Source of the DNA: Gammaproteobacteria bacterium
Lineage (GTDB): Bacteria > Pseudomonadota > Gammaproteobacteria > Burkholderiales > Burkholderiaceae_C
Direction of reading: 5' to 3'
DNA length: 64,000 bases
NCBI GenBank assembly: GCA_018815325.1
Contig: JAHIYE010000010.1
Location: forward strand, 124,001 to 188,000
The translations under genes and the position numbers were made by a program. Below, piece after piece: positions 8,262-18,761 of the stretch (its first letter is position 1; every line of letters starts with the position of its first letter). The notes under the pieces are model-generated. The model did no database searches and was not told where the DNA came from. It saw nothing but the letters and a program-made list of their open reading frames with translations.

Positions 8262-9476
8262 ATGAACGCCGCCGTCCCGCAATTCATTGAAGCTTCGTCG
8301 CCCCACGTGATGAACACGTATGGCCGCGTGCCCATTGCCTTGTCGCACGGACAAGGCTGCCGCGTCTGGGACATCAACGGCAAGCCCTACCTCGATGCGC
8401 TGGGCGGCATTGCCGTCAACACCCTGGGCCACAACCATGACAAGCTGGTGCCGGCCCTGCAGGACCAGATCTCCAAGCTCATCCACACCTCGAACTACTA
8501 CCATGTGCCTGGCCAGGAAGCGCTGGCCGCCAAGCTGGTTGAACTCTCGGGCATGAGCAATGTGTTCTTCTGCTCGACCGGGCTGGAAGCCAATGAAGCG
8601 GCGCTAAAGCTGGCGCGCAAGTTCGGCCACGACAAAGGTATCGAAAAGCCCGAGATTGTGGTCTTTGAGAAGGCTTTTCACGGCCGCAGCATCGCCACGC
8701 TGAGCGCCACCGGCAACCCCAAGGTGCAGGCCGGCTTTGGCCCGCTGGTCGAAGGTTTCATCCGCGTACCGCTGAACGATCTGGACAAACTGACGCAGGC
8801 TACGGCCGGCAACCCCAATGTGGTGGCCGTGTTCCTGGAGGCCATCCAGGGCGAAGGGGGCATACAACCCGCGCACGTGGCGTACCTCAAGCAGCTACGC
8901 CAGCTCTGCGACGAGCGCGACTGGCTGCTCATGATCGACGAGGTGCAATGCGGCATGGGCCGTACCGGCAAGTGGTTTGCCCACCAGTGGGCTGACATCA
9001 AACCCGATGTGATGCCGCTGGCCAAGGGCCTGGGCTCGGGTGTGCCGATCGGCGCCGTGGTGGCTGGCCCCAAGGCCGCCAACATCTTCCAGCCCGGCAA
9101 CCACGGCACCACCTTTGGCGGCAACCCGCTGGCCATGCGCGCGGGCATCGAGACCATCCGCATCATGGAAGAAGACGGCCTGCTGGCCAATGCCACCGCC
9201 GTGGGCGAGCACCTCCGGGCTGCACTGGCGCGTGAGCTCGGCGGCCTGGCCGGACTCAAGGAGATTCGCGGCCAGGGTCTGATGATCGGGGTGGAGCTCA
9301 AGCAGCCCTGTTCCGACCTGACTGCGCAGTGCGCCGAACACGGCTTGCTGATCAGCGTGACGGCCGACACCGTGATCCGCCTGGTGCCGCCGCTGATCAT
9401 GACCCTCGCAGAAGCTGATGAAGTGGTGGCCATCCTGTGCCCACTCGTCAAAAAGCTGCTGAACGAACAACACTGA
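8262..9476 (+). CDS. argD: acetylornithine aminotransferase
   Basis: PLP-dependent class III aminotransferase converting N-acetylglutamate semialdehyde to N-acetylornithine (and probably acting in lysine synthesis too). It has 404 residues, the expected length. Key features are FFCSTGLEANEAALKLAR, the carboxylate-side IDEVQCGMGRTGKWFAHQ with the PLP-contacting Asp, and LAKGLGSGVPIGAVV with the Schiff-base lysine. It is 93 bp upstream of argF, with which it likely forms an arginine operon. The start ATG follows a GGAGTG ribosome binding site. Confidence 0.96.
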   Translation: MNAAVPQFIEASSPHVMNTYGRVPIALSHGQGCRVWDINGKPYLDALGGIAVNTLGHNHDKLVPALQDQISKLIHTSNYYHVPGQEALAAKLVELSGMSNVFFCSTGLEANEAALKLARKFGHDKGIEKPEIVVFEKAFHGRSIATLSATGNPKVQAGFGPLVEGFIRVPLNDLDKLTQATAGNPNVVAVFLEAIQGEGGIQPAHVAYLKQLRQLCDERDWLLMIDEVQCGMGRTGKWFAHQWADIKPDVMPLAKGLGSGVPIGAVVAGPKAANIFQPGNHGTTFGGNPLAMRAGIETIRIMEEDGLLANATAVGEHLRAALARELGGLAGLKEIRGQGLMIGVELKQPCSDLTAQCAEHGLLISVTADTVIRLVPPLIMTLAEADEVVAILCPLVKKLLNEQH

Positions 9477-9575
9477 CCCCGGCGCTTGTTGCCGCGATAG
9501 CCGGCACAGAACGCCGGACACCCTCCGGGACAGCCGTTTCAAACGAAGCGGGCTTCCCTGAAAGCAAAGTTGACC

Positions 9576-10490
9576 ATGAAACACTACCTGCAATTCAACG
9601 ACCTCAACGCCAGCGAATACGCCTACCTGTTCGAGCGCGCCACCTTCATCAAGAACAAGTTCAAGGCCTACGAGAAATACCATTCGCTGAGCGACCGCAC
9701 CCTGGCCTTGATCTTCGAGAAGGCCTCCACCCGCACGCGCGTGAGCTTCGAGGCGGGCATGTACCAGCTCGGCGGCAGTGTGGTTCATCTCACCACTGGC
9801 GACAGCCAGCTGGGCCGTGCCGAACCGATTGAGGACAGCGCCAAGGTCATCAGCCGCATGGTGGACCTGGTGATGATCCGCACCTTCGGCCAGGACAAGA
9901 TCGAAAAGTTTGCCGAGCACTCCCGCGTGCCGGTGATCAATGGCCTGACAAACGAGTTCCATCCCTGCCAGATCATGGCCGACATCTTCACCTTCATCGA
10001 GCACCGGGGCGATATCACGGGCAAGACGGTGGCCTGGGTGGGTGACGGCAACAACATGTCCAACTCCTGGCTGCAGGCAGCCGAACTGCTGGGCTTCACC
10101 GTGCATGTGAGCACGCCACGTGGCTATGAGGTCGACCAGGCCGTGGCCGGCGTGAACAGCTCCTGCTACAAGGTTTTCAAGGACCCGATGCAAGCCTGTG
10201 CGGGCGCCGACCTCGTGACCACCGATGTCTGGACCAGCATGGGCTACGAGGCAGAGAACGAAGCACGCCGCAAGGCCTTCGCCGACTGGTGCGTGGACAC
10301 CGACATGATGCGTGCGGCCAAGCCCGATGCCCTCTTCATGCACTGCCTGCCCGCGCACCGTGGCGAAGAGGTGGAAGCCGACGTCATTGACGGCCCGCAG
10401 TCCGTGGTCTGGGACGAGGCCGAGAACAGGATGCATGTGCAGAAGGCGCTCATGGAGTACCTGCTGCTCGGCCGCCTTGCCTTTTCCTGA
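9576..10490 (+). CDS. argF: ornithine carbamoyltransferase
   Basis: Condenses ornithine with carbamoyl phosphate to citrulline. The carbamoyl phosphate loop EKASTRTRVSFEAGM, the FHPCQIMADIFTFIE segment and the ornithine-side HCLPAHRGEEV are all intact. I start at the ATG at 9576 (MKHYLQF), giving 304 residues; an in-frame TTG at 9570 would add only two residues. It follows argD in the same direction and is followed after 19 bp by a small cysteine-cluster gene. Confidence 0.96.
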   Translation: MKHYLQFNDLNASEYAYLFERATFIKNKFKAYEKYHSLSDRTLALIFEKASTRTRVSFEAGMYQLGGSVVHLTTGDSQLGRAEPIEDSAKVISRMVDLVMIRTFGQDKIEKFAEHSRVPVINGLTNEFHPCQIMADIFTFIEHRGDITGKTVAWVGDGNNMSNSWLQAAELLGFTVHVSTPRGYEVDQAVAGVNSSCYKVFKDPMQACAGADLVTTDVWTSMGYEAENEARRKAFADWCVDTDMMRAAKPDALFMHCLPAHRGEEVEADVIDGPQSVVWDEAENRMHVQKALMEYLLLGRLAFS

Positions 10491-10509
10491 CTGGGCGCAG
10501 TAACCCAGC

Positions 10510-10854
10510 ATGGGTACCTGTACCAGTTGTGGCGCCTGTTGCGCCAGCTTCCGGGTGGACTTTTCCGCCCAGGAGCTCGACGACATGGGAGGTCACGTGC
10601 CCGCAGGCCTGGCCGTCGAAGTCAACGCCAGCACTTGCCGCATGCGGGGTACCGACCATGTGCCCATCCGTTGTGCGGCCCTGACCGGCAAGATTGGGCA
10701 ATCGGTAGCCTGCGGCATTTACGAGTGGCGCCCTTCGCCCTGTCATGAATTTGAGGAAGGCTGCCATGCCTGCCACCAGGCACGCTCGCGTCACGGCTTA
10801 CCGCCGCTCGATGCCATGACAGCCCGAGAAATACTGCGCATCCCGGATATTTAA
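10510..10854 (+). CDS. YkgJ family cysteine cluster protein
   Basis: A 114-residue protein of the YkgJ (UPF0153-like) family, thought to bind a zinc or iron-sulfur centre through conserved cysteines. It starts with CTSCGACC (C4, C7, C10, C11), then CRMR, IRCAAL, ACGIYEWRPSPCHEF and GCHACHQAR. Function is unknown. It sits 19 bp after argF and is probably carried on the same transcript. The region after its stop contains a repeat copy. Confidence 0.85.
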   Translation: MGTCTSCGACCASFRVDFSAQELDDMGGHVPAGLAVEVNASTCRMRGTDHVPIRCAALTGKIGQSVACGIYEWRPSPCHEFEEGCHACHQARSRHGLPPLDAMTAREILRIPDI

Positions 10855-10860
10855 CCATTT

Positions 10861-10924
10861 TTAATAAAATTGGCCAGTAGCCCTTATAGGTAATGCCAAA
10901 CCAGCTATTAAAAATATAGCAATC
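10861..10924 (-). repeat. dispersed repeat, copy B
   Basis: Read on the minus strand it gives TTGCTATATTTTTAATAGCT, then a variable part and AAGGGCTACTGGCCAATTTT. This is one of the clearest copies in the window. It fills the gap between the stop of the cysteine-cluster gene and the stop of the convergent monooxygenase gene, and the TGCTATATTTTTAATAGC arm could form a small hairpin. Confidence 0.7.
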
Positions 10925-10940
10925 ATGCGTTGCAATTGAT

Positions 10941-12146
10941 TTAGCCACCCTGACCCTGATACAGCCAGGGCAAATCCAGCAAACGCTCACCCAGCAGTTT
11001 CATCGCCATATTGCGCCCCAGACGCAGAGACCCACTGGCGTGAAAGATCTGGCCATTGCGCCGGGCTCGGGCCTGCACGCGGGCATTGCGCTCCCAACGG
11101 TTCAGGGCGTAGCGGTGCGAGGTCAGCGCACCGTCGAGCCCCGTTTGCAGCAGCAAACTGCCCAGTTCCGCCGCGTCCTCAATCGCCATGCCCGCACCCT
11201 GGGCCAGATAAGGCAGCATCGGATGGGCCGCATCGCCCAGCAGCGCCACCCTGCCCTGGGCCATCTCCTGCGGGCCGCACAATGGGGTGCGGTCATACAG
11301 GGGCCAGCGACGCCAGCTTTCGAGGGCCTGCAGCAGGTCCTGCAGCTCGCTGCTGGCATGCGCCATCACGGCACGCAGCTCGGTGCCGCTGGCGGTTTGA
11401 TCCCAGTGACCCGTTTCGGTGTTCTGCCGCCGTTCCAACTCCTGGGGCACATGATCCTCGACCAGAGCCACCACATTGAGCCACTCCCCGCCCCTCACGG
11501 GGTAGCGCACCAGGTGCAGATCGGTACCCAGCCAGACCGTGACGTCCTGCGAACGCAGATGCTCGGGCAGACTGGTCTGTGGCACCATGGCCCGGTATGC
11601 CCTATGACCGGTGGCAAGGGGGGGCCCGTCCTGCAGCATCTGCTCGCGCACGCGACTCCAGACGCCATCGGCCCCGACCAGCAAATCACCCTGTACCTGC
11701 AGCCCGTCGAACATCTGCACGGTAACGGCATCAGGCTCGGGCATTACCCGGTCAATCCGGCTGTTCAGTTGGAGTCTCACCGCGTTAAGCTCTTCGACAG
11801 CCGCCAGCAGCAGACCATGCAAATCCGCCCTGTGAATGGTGGCGTAGGGCGCACCATAGCGCGCCATCATGGCGTCACCCAGGTGCAGACGACCCAGCTC
11901 GCGTCCAGAAACCACGTCACGCACCTGCAGTTGCGACGGAAATGCCGCCACCTGCGCCAGCGCCTGCTCCAGGCCCCAGCCATGGAGTAATCGCACCACA
12001 TTGGGCCCAAGCTGGATACCGGCACCCACCTCGCTGAACTGCGTGGCCTGCTCGAACAGGCGTACCTGCGCGCCGGCCTGCGTACAGGCCAGCGCAGCGG
12101 CCAGCCCGCCGATCCCGCCGCCAGCCACCAATACCTGTTGTTTCAT
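10941..12146 (-). CDS. FAD-dependent monooxygenase (salicylate hydroxylase-like)
   Basis: A 401-residue group A flavoprotein monooxygenase. The N-terminal Rossmann motif is VAGGGIGGLAAALACTQAG; DLLVGADGVWSRVRE is the family's second nucleotide-contact motif, and VALLGDAAHPMLPYLAQGAGMAIEDA is the FAD ribityl-contact motif. Relatives hydroxylate salicylate, 3-hydroxybenzoate or similar aromatic acids with NAD(P)H, but no aromatic degradation genes are near, so the substrate is open. It is a single gene, convergent with the arginine cluster, 65 bp downstream of parC on the same strand. Confidence 0.88.
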   Translation of the reverse strand: MKQQVLVAGGGIGGLAAALACTQAGAQVRLFEQATQFSEVGAGIQLGPNVVRLLHGWGLEQALAQVAAFPSQLQVRDVVSGRELGRLHLGDAMMARYGAPYATIHRADLHGLLLAAVEELNAVRLQLNSRIDRVMPEPDAVTVQMFDGLQVQGDLLVGADGVWSRVREQMLQDGPPLATGHRAYRAMVPQTSLPEHLRSQDVTVWLGTDLHLVRYPVRGGEWLNVVALVEDHVPQELERRQNTETGHWDQTASGTELRAVMAHASSELQDLLQALESWRRWPLYDRTPLCGPQEMAQGRVALLGDAAHPMLPYLAQGAGMAIEDAAELGSLLLQTGLDGALTSHRYALNRWERNARVQARARRNGQIFHASGSLRLGRNMAMKLLGERLLDLPWLYQGQGG

Positions 12147-12211
12147 GTCGTCATTCTGCCGCTATTTACGGGAGTGCCCGGACCAGGCCGGCATCCGACC
12201 CACCTGGCTTC

Positions 12212-14587
12212 TCACTCTACGCGGCTGATGCTGGTGGGCTTGAAGCCCAGGTCTGCAGCTTTGCCCTTGCGCGCACGCGCGGCACGGGCGTTGTTGAGGC
12301 TGCGGATTTCAAGCGTTTCCTCACGCGCCTTGCCGCCACGCCCGATGCCTTCGATCTTCACGCTGCGTGTATAGGCAGCAGCACCGGCCAGCGTGTCCTT
12401 GGCTTCGAGGTCGATCAGCGTGAGTCCGCGCCCGCCATTGGCCATCGGCTTGAGTTCACCGATCTCGAAGGTCAGGATACGCCCGCCGGTGGAGGCGCAA
12501 GCCACGTGCGTGGCCGGAGCATGCAGGGCGGTCGCCAGAGTCCCGGCAGGCGGCGGTACATTGGCCGGTGAGGGACGGCACACCGTGTCACCCTCGTTGC
12601 AGGTGATGAAGGTCTTGCCGCCCTTCTGGCGCGAGACCATGTTCTCCACCGTGGCGAGAAAGCCATAACCCGCAGAGGTACTGAGCAAGAGCCAGGCGTT
12701 GGCAGCCCCGGCGAAATAATGCGCGAGCTGGGTACCCGCCTCCAGCTCGATCAGCGTGGTCACTGGCTGGCCGTCGCCTCGCGCGCCCGGCAAGGCGGCC
12801 ACCGCCACCGAGTAAACACGCCCGTTGGAGCCAAACGCGATCAGGGTATCCACGGTGCGGCACTCGAAGGTGCCGTACAGGCCGTCGCCCGCCTTGAAGG
12901 CAAAGCTGGCAGCATCATGACCATGGCCGCTGCGGGCACGCACCCAGCCTTTTTCCGACACCACCACCGTGACCGGTTCGTCCACCACCTTGACTTCGGC
13001 CACGGCCTTCTTCTCGGCCTGGATCAGGGTGCGGCGTGCATCGGCAAACTGCTTGGTATCGGCCTCGATTTCCTTGACCATGAGTCGGCGCATTGCAGCC
13101 GGACTGCCGAGAATTTCCTCGAGCTTGTTCTGCTCAACGCGCAGGCCTGCAAGCTCCTGCTCGATCTTGATGGTCTCGAGCCGTGCAAGCTGGCGCAACC
13201 GGATGTCGAGAATGTCCTCTGCCTGGCGCTCGGAGAGCTTGAAGCGATCGATCAGCGCCAGCTTGGGTTCGTCTGCGTTGCGGATGATGGCGATCACCTC
13301 GTCGATATTGAGCAGCACTAACTGCCGCCCCTCGAGGATGTGAATGCGGTCGAGCACCTTGTCCAGGCGATGCTGTGAACGCCGCTCCATCGTGATCTGG
13401 CGGAAGGCAATCCATTCCTCCAGCATCTGGCGCAAAGACTTCTGCGTGGGCCGGCCATCAAGCCCCACCATCGTGAGGTTGATAGGGGCCGAGGATTCCA
13501 GACTGGTGTGCGCCAGCAGTGTGGTGATGAGTTCCTGCTGCTCGATGCGGCTGGTCTTGGGCTCGCACACCAGGCGCACCGCAGCATCCTTGCTCGACTC
13601 GTCACGCACAACGTCCAGCACCGCCAGCACACTGGCCTTGAGCTGGTTCTGATCCTGCGACAGTGCCTTCTTGCCGGCCTTGATCTTGGGATTGGTCAGC
13701 TCCTCGATTTCCTCCAGCACCTTTTGCGTGCTGACGCCGGGCGGCAACTCGGTGACCACCAACTGCCACTGGCCACGCGCCAGCTCTTCGATCTTCCAGC
13801 GTGCCCGTACCTTCAATGACCCGCGACCCGTGCGGTAGGCGTCAGCAATATCACTGGCCAAGCTGATGATCTGACCACCGCCGGGATAGTCGGGACCCTT
13901 GACCAAGGCAAACAACTCGTCGTTGCTGAGCTTCGGCGTCTTGATCAGGGCCACACAGGCATCTGCGATCTCGCGCAGGTTGTGGCTCGGGATCTCGGTG
14001 GCCAGGCCGACTGCGATACCACTGGCACCATTGAGCAAGGTGAAGGGCAGGCGCGCCGGCAACTGCCGGGGCTCCTCGGTCGAACCGTCGTAGTTGGGCA
14101 CAAAGTCCACCGTACCTTCGTCGATTTCGTCGAGCAGCAGGCTCGTGATCCTGGCCAGACGCGCCTCGGTGTAACGCATGGCCGCGGCGCCATCGCCATC
14201 GCGGCTGCCGAAATTACCCTGCCCGTCGATCAGCGGGTAGCGCTGCGAGAAGTCCTGCGCCATACGCACCAGCGCGTCATACGCAGCCTGGTCTCCGTGC
14301 GGGTGAAAACGGCCCAGCACATCACCGACCACGCGGGCCGACTTGACCGGCTTGGCACCGGTGTTGCCATTGGTGCCACCAAAACCCAGGCCCATGCGGG
14401 ACATTGAATACAGGATGCGGCGCTGCACGGGCTTCTGGCCGTCACAGACATCGGGCAGCGCACGGCCCTTGACCACACTCAGCGCATATTCAAGATAGGC
14501 GCGTTGGGCATAGGTGGCGAGGTTGAGCGAGTCGTCTTCGCCGCCCGGAGGCGTGGCAGAAAAATCAAGTATCGGTTGGTCAGTCAT
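12212..14587 (-). CDS. parC: DNA topoisomerase IV subunit A
   Basis: Breakage-reunion subunit of topoisomerase IV, which unlinks daughter chromosomes. It has 791 residues. The winged-helix region has [12 protein letters not shown] and [18 protein letters not shown]; the active-site tyrosine is in [11 protein letters not shown] (about Y139). At the position of Escherichia coli ParC Ser80 this protein has Gln (about residue 100), which I believe is natural in betaproteobacteria. The C-terminal domain has beta-pinwheel-like repeats. Last gene of the parE-lytic transglycosylase-parC set, starting directly after the transglycosylase stop. Confidence 0.96.
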   Translation of the reverse strand: MTDQPILDFSATPPGGEDDSLNLATYAQRAYLEYALSVVKGRALPDVCDGQKPVQRRILYSMSRMGLGFGGTNGNTGAKPVKSARVVGDVLGRFHPHGDQAAYDALVRMAQDFSQRYPLIDGQGNFGSRDGDGAAAMRYTEARLARITSLLLDEIDEGTVDFVPNYDGSTEEPRQLPARLPFTLLNGASGIAVGLATEIPSHNLREIADACVALIKTPKLSNDELFALVKGPDYPGGGQIISLASDIADAYRTGRGSLKVRARWKIEELARGQWQLVVTELPPGVSTQKVLEEIEELTNPKIKAGKKALSQDQNQLKASVLAVLDVVRDESSKDAAVRLVCEPKTSRIEQQELITTLLAHTSLESSAPINLTMVGLDGRPTQKSLRQMLEEWIAFRQITMERRSQHRLDKVLDRIHILEGRQLVLLNIDEVIAIIRNADEPKLALIDRFKLSERQAEDILDIRLRQLARLETIKIEQELAGLRVEQNKLEEILGSPAAMRRLMVKEIEADTKQFADARRTLIQAEKKAVAEVKVVDEPVTVVVSEKGWVRARSGHGHDAASFAFKAGDGLYGTFECRTVDTLIAFGSNGRVYSVAVAALPGARGDGQPVTTLIELEAGTQLAHYFAGAANAWLLLSTSAGYGFLATVENMVSRQKGGKTFITCNEGDTVCRPSPANVPPPAGTLATALHAPATHVACASTGGRILTFEIGELKPMANGGRGLTLIDLEAKDTLAGAAAYTRSVKIEGIGRGGKAREETLEIRSLNNARAARARKGKAADLGFKPTSISRVE

Positions 14588-14588
14588 T

Positions 14589-15419
14589 TCAATAATCGCG
14601 TTCAGTCGTATCGTTCGTGGCCACGGTGGAGGGCAGCGGCGCGAGCATGTTGCCGCGCCGTGCCGCCCCGCCCGGCAACTCCATGCGCAGGCGCTGAGGC
14701 GTGCTGCGCAATTCAGTGACCAGCACAGGTGGCTTGAGCAGGGTATACAGGCGCATCACGGTCGCCACGTAGTCCTGGGTTTCCTTGTAGTTCGGAATTC
14801 TGTTGCCGGCGCGCTGCACCGCGCCCTCGCCCGCGTTGTAGGCTGCCAGCGCCAGTTCCAGCTGGCCGGGAAACAGTTTGATGAGGTAGGCAAGGTAGCG
14901 GGCACCCGTAGCGATGTTGACATCGGGGTCAAACAGCTTGGCCTGCACCGTGCTGCGTCGGTCCGCCCGCACGCCGTAACGCTGCGCAGTAGCGGGCATG
15001 ATCTGCATCAATCCGGTGGCACCTCTGGGCGACACGGCCCTGGCATCGAAACCGGACTCGGTGGCGATCAGGGCCTGCAACAGTTCAAGGTCAATGTCAT
15101 GGCGTTTTGAGGCCTCGCGCAGGTGGTGCCGCACACTCTTGTAGCTGGGTGAGACGTCAAAAAATATCTGTAACCTGCGTTGCGAAGTAGGAACCGCCAC
15201 TTCGCGTGCGGTTCGGCCATCCGCAGGTGGTGCGCCGGTATCAAAACCCTGCCCACTGTGCGAGAAGAGCTCATAACGCTCATCAAGCTGCCGGGTCGAG
15301 AAATGTGCATCACCCTTCTCGTCCATATAGACCCAGACATCGGCGCGCGCCGATTGCGCCCAAAACAGGAGCAGCAAAGCCAGGACGAGCATGGGCAACA
15401 CGCCCCAAAGTCGCCTCAT
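14589..15419 (-). CDS. lytic transglycosylase with DUF4124-like N-terminus
   Basis: A secreted peptidoglycan lytic transglycosylase. A signal peptide ([20 protein letters not shown], then AQSARA) is followed by a DUF4124-like segment [17 protein letters not shown] and an SLT domain: the catalytic glutamate is in [15 protein letters not shown], followed by [30 protein letters not shown] and [11 protein letters not shown] chose the ATG at 15419, preceded by AAGG; an earlier ATG at 15449 overlaps the parE stop as TGATG and is also possible. It lies between parE and parC, one base before the parC start region, so it is very likely co-transcribed with topoisomerase IV. Confidence 0.9.
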   Translation of the reverse strand: MRRLWGVLPMLVLALLLLFWAQSARADVWVYMDEKGDAHFSTRQLDERYELFSHSGQGFDTGAPPADGRTAREVAVPTSQRRLQIFFDVSPSYKSVRHHLREASKRHDIDLELLQALIATESGFDARAVSPRGATGLMQIMPATAQRYGVRADRRSTVQAKLFDPDVNIATGARYLAYLIKLFPGQLELALAAYNAGEGAVQRAGNRIPNYKETQDYVATVMRLYTLLKPPVLVTELRSTPQRLRMELPGGAARRGNMLAPLPSTVATNDTTERDY

Positions 15420-15448
15420 TCCAAACCTTGATTGAATCCCGGACCTCA

Positions 15449-17419
15449 TCAGATATCGATCTCGACACTGTCTCCATGCAGCTCCATGAGCTCGCGCCGG
15501 GCCGCAGCCTCCCCCTTGCCCATGAGCTTGGTGATGAGGTTCTCGGTCTGCAGGAAATCCATGGTTCCAAGTTGCACCGGCAGCAGCCGGCGCGTGTCGG
15601 GGTTCAATGTGGTCTCCCACAGCTGCTCGGCGTTCATCTCGCCCAGGCCCTTGAAGCGGCTGATGCTCCAGGCGCCTTCGCGCACGCCTTCCTTGCGCAG
15701 TTTGTCAAGAATAGCGGTCAGTTCGCCGTCATCAAGTGCATAGGCCTTGGAAGCCGGTTTTTTGCCGCGCGCTGGAGCATCCACGCGGAACAGCGGAGGC
15801 CGGGCCACATAGACGTTGCCGGCTTCGATGAGCTTGGGGAAGTGGCGGAAAAACAGCGTCAGCAGCAAGACCTGGATGTGCGAGCCGTCCACATCAGCGT
15901 CCGACAGGATGCAGACCTTGCCGTAGCGCAGGCCCGACAGGTCAGGTGTGTCGTTGGGGCCATGCGGATCAACACCGATAGCCACCGAGATGTCATGGAT
16001 TTCGGTGTTCGCAAACAGGCGGTCACGTTCAACTTCCCAGGTGTTGAGCACCTTGCCACGCAACGGCAGGATGGCCTGGCTTTCCTTGTCGCGTCCCATC
16101 TTGGCGCTGCCACCGGCCGAGTCGCCCTCAACCAGAAACACCTCGTTGTGGCTGATGTCGCGGCTTTCGCAGTCGGTCAGCTTGCCCGGCAGCACGGCCA
16201 CGCCCGAGCCCTTGCGCTTCTCGACCTTCTGGCCGGCCTTCTGGCGCGTCTGTGCGGCCTTGATGGCGAGTTCGGCGAGCTTCCTGCCGTACTCCACGTG
16301 ATGGTTGAGCCAGAGCTCCAGCGCCGGGCGCACAAAACTCGACACCAGCCGCACCGCGTCACGCGAGTTCAGCCGCTCCTTGATCTGGCCCTGAAACTGC
16401 GGGTCAAGCACCTTGGCCGACAGCACATAGCTGGCGCGCGCAAACACATCTTCGGGCAGCAGCTTCACCCCTTTGGGCAGCAGCGAATGCAACTCGATGA
16501 AACTCTTGACGGCATTGAACACACCGTCACGCAAGCCGCTCTCATGCGTGCCGCCCGCGCTGGTAGGGATCAGGTTCACATAGCTCTCGCGCACGGGCTG
16601 GCCTTCTTCGGTAAAGGCCAGGCACCACTGGGCGCCCTCGCCCTCGGCAAAACTGTCGTGCGCGGCGTCGGCAAAGCCTTCGCCCTCGAACAAGGGGATC
16701 ACCGGGTCGGTGCTGAGCGTCTGCTCCAGGTAGTCGCGCAGGCCGCCCTTGTACAGCCAGGTCTGGCTGTCGCGTGTCTTCTCGACGGTGAGGGTCACGC
16801 TGACCCCGGGCATGAGCACAGCCTTGCTGCGCAGCAGGTGGGTGAGCTCGGCCATCGGCAGGGCACTGGATTCGAAATACTTAGCATCGGGCCAGACCCG
16901 CACGGTGGTACCGGTCTTGCGGTCGCCCTCTGCATGGGGTCGCAGGCTCAGCGGCTGGGTCACGTCGCCACCTTCAAACACGAGATGCGCCACCTGCCCT
17001 TCGCGATAGCTGGTGACCTCCAGCCGCTTGCCCAAGGCGTTGGTGACAGAGACGCCCACACCGTGCAGGCCGCCAGAGAAGCTGTAGGCGCCGCCCTTGC
17101 CCTTGTCAAACTTGCCGCCCGCGTGCAGCCGGGTAAAGACGAGTTCGATCACCGGCGCCTTCTCCTCGGGGTGCATACCGAAAGGGATGCCGCGGCCATC
17201 GTCGTCCACGCTCACCGAACCGTCCGCATGGAGGGTGACCTTGATTTTTTTGCCATGGCCTGCCAGCGCCTCGTCAGCGGCGTTGTCCAGGACTTCCTGG
17301 ATCACATGCAGGGGATTGTCCGTGCGGGTGTACATGCCCGGACGCTGTTTGACCGGCTCCAGGCCCTTGAGGACACGGATGGAACCTTCTGAATATTCAC
17401 TGTTTGGTTTGACTGCCAT
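15449..17419 (-). CDS. parE: DNA topoisomerase IV subunit B
   Basis: GHKL ATPase subunit of topoisomerase IV, 656 residues. The ATP site is seen as EVLDNAADEALAGHG, DDDGRGIPFGMHPEEK and GLHGVGVSVTNALGKRL. The TOPRIM domain has LVEGDSAGGSAKMGRD and ILSDADVDGSHIQVLLLTLF with the metal-binding Asp residues, and RFKGLGEMNAEQLWETT near the C-terminus. Length and the C-terminal region fit ParE rather than GyrB. First gene of a three-gene operon ending with parC. Confidence 0.96.
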   Translation of the reverse strand: MAVKPNSEYSEGSIRVLKGLEPVKQRPGMYTRTDNPLHVIQEVLDNAADEALAGHGKKIKVTLHADGSVSVDDDGRGIPFGMHPEEKAPVIELVFTRLHAGGKFDKGKGGAYSFSGGLHGVGVSVTNALGKRLEVTSYREGQVAHLVFEGGDVTQPLSLRPHAEGDRKTGTTVRVWPDAKYFESSALPMAELTHLLRSKAVLMPGVSVTLTVEKTRDSQTWLYKGGLRDYLEQTLSTDPVIPLFEGEGFADAAHDSFAEGEGAQWCLAFTEEGQPVRESYVNLIPTSAGGTHESGLRDGVFNAVKSFIELHSLLPKGVKLLPEDVFARASYVLSAKVLDPQFQGQIKERLNSRDAVRLVSSFVRPALELWLNHHVEYGRKLAELAIKAAQTRQKAGQKVEKRKGSGVAVLPGKLTDCESRDISHNEVFLVEGDSAGGSAKMGRDKESQAILPLRGKVLNTWEVERDRLFANTEIHDISVAIGVDPHGPNDTPDLSGLRYGKVCILSDADVDGSHIQVLLLTLFFRHFPKLIEAGNVYVARPPLFRVDAPARGKKPASKAYALDDGELTAILDKLRKEGVREGAWSISRFKGLGEMNAEQLWETTLNPDTRRLLPVQLGTMDFLQTENLITKLMGKGEAAARRELMELHGDSVEIDI

Positions 17420-17529
17420 AGCGCCGGATTGTAGACCGGGATCTCAAAACACCTGTTTTTACATACAGTTTCAGGTTCTCGCGGCATCCCTGTCCGGCAG
17501 TGAGTCCGCGGATTGGCTACATTTATCGA

Positions 17530-18750
17530 ATGAGCTCCAACCGAAAACACCTCTCCATGGCGCAGGTCCTGATTTGCGGCGCCTCCATCGTGACCCTCTC
17601 CATGGGCATTCGCCACGGCTTTGGCCTGTGGCTACAACCCATTACCCAGGCCCAGGACTGGAGCCGCGAAACCTTTGCCTTTGCCATTGCCATCCAGAAC
17701 CTGAGCTGGGGGCTGTCAGGCATTTTTGCCGGCATGGTGGCCGACCGCTTTGGGGCCTTCCGGGTCATCATTGCAGGCGCCATCCTGTATGCGCTGGGAC
17801 TGGTCGGCATGGCCCACGCGTCCACCCCCTTCATGTTTTCCATTTCTGCCGGGGTGCTGCTGGGCATGGCGCAGGCGGGTACCACCTATGCCGTGATTTA
17901 CGGCGTGATCGGCCGCAATGTGAGCATCGAGAAGCGCTCCTGGGCCATGGGCGTGGCCGCCGCAGCGGGCTCCTTTGGCCAGTTCCTCATGGTACCGACT
18001 GAAGGCTTCCTGATCAGCAGCCTGGGCTGGCAAGAGGCCCTCGTGGTTCTGGGCATGGCCTCCTTGCTGATGGTGCCGCTGGCCTGGGGCCTGCGAGAAC
18101 CGGGCTTTGTGGGCGGCAGCATCGTGCAGCGCGAGCAGACCATCCTGCAGGCACTCAAGGAAGCCTTCAAATACCCGAGCTTCCAGTTGCTGATGGCAGG
18201 CTACTTTGTCTGCGGCTTCCAGGTCGTGTTCATCGGCGTGCACATGCCCAGCTACCTGCGCGACAAAGGATTGTCACCCCAGGTGGCGAGTTATGCGCTC
18301 GCGTTGATTGGCCTCTTCAATGTGTTCGGCACCTATGTTGCCGGTGTGCTGGGGCAGAAGTTGCAGAAGAAAAACATCCTGGCCTTCATCTACATCACGC
18401 GCTCGATTGCCATCACGATCTTCCTGATTGCACCCTTGACGCCTGGCTCGGTCTACATTTTCTCCAGCATCATGGGCCTGCTCTGGCTCTCCACCGTGCC
18501 GCCTACCAACGCTACCGTGGCGCAGATCTTCGGCGTGGCGCATTTCTCCATGCTCGGTGGCTTTGTGTTCTTCAGCCACCAGATCGGCTCGTTCATGGGC
18601 GTGTGGCTGGGCGGTCTGCTCTATGACAAGACCGGTAGTTACGATGTGGTCTGGTACATCGCCATCGCGCTGGGCGTGTTTGCGGCTTTGGTCAACCTGC
18701 CGGTCAAGGAAGCGGCCATCACGCGGCGCGTGGCCGCACAAACTGCCTGA
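17530..18750 (+). CDS. MFS transporter, monocarboxylate/oxalate-formate type
   Basis: A 12-helix major facilitator of about 406 residues. The N-terminal GIRHGFGLWLQPITQAQDWSRETFAFAIA and loop 2-3 GMVADRFGAFRV, together with the central loop REPGF, resemble the monocarboxylate porter/OFA subgroup seen widely in Comamonadaceae. The substrate is probably an organic anion, by family only. I start at ATG 17530 (MSSNRKH); a GTG at 17500 would add ten residues. It is followed 11 bp later by a tiny membrane-peptide gene. Confidence 0.85.
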   Translation: MSSNRKHLSMAQVLICGASIVTLSMGIRHGFGLWLQPITQAQDWSRETFAFAIAIQNLSWGLSGIFAGMVADRFGAFRVIIAGAILYALGLVGMAHASTPFMFSISAGVLLGMAQAGTTYAVIYGVIGRNVSIEKRSWAMGVAAAAGSFGQFLMVPTEGFLISSLGWQEALVVLGMASLLMVPLAWGLREPGFVGGSIVQREQTILQALKEAFKYPSFQLLMAGYFVCGFQVVFIGVHMPSYLRDKGLSPQVASYALALIGLFNVFGTYVAGVLGQKLQKKNILAFIYITRSIAITIFLIAPLTPGSVYIFSSIMGLLWLSTVPPTNATVAQIFGVAHFSMLGGFVFFSHQIGSFMGVWLGGLLYDKTGSYDVVWYIAIALGVFAALVNLPVKEAAITRRVAAQTA

Positions 18751-18761
18751 GATGGCCTGAG

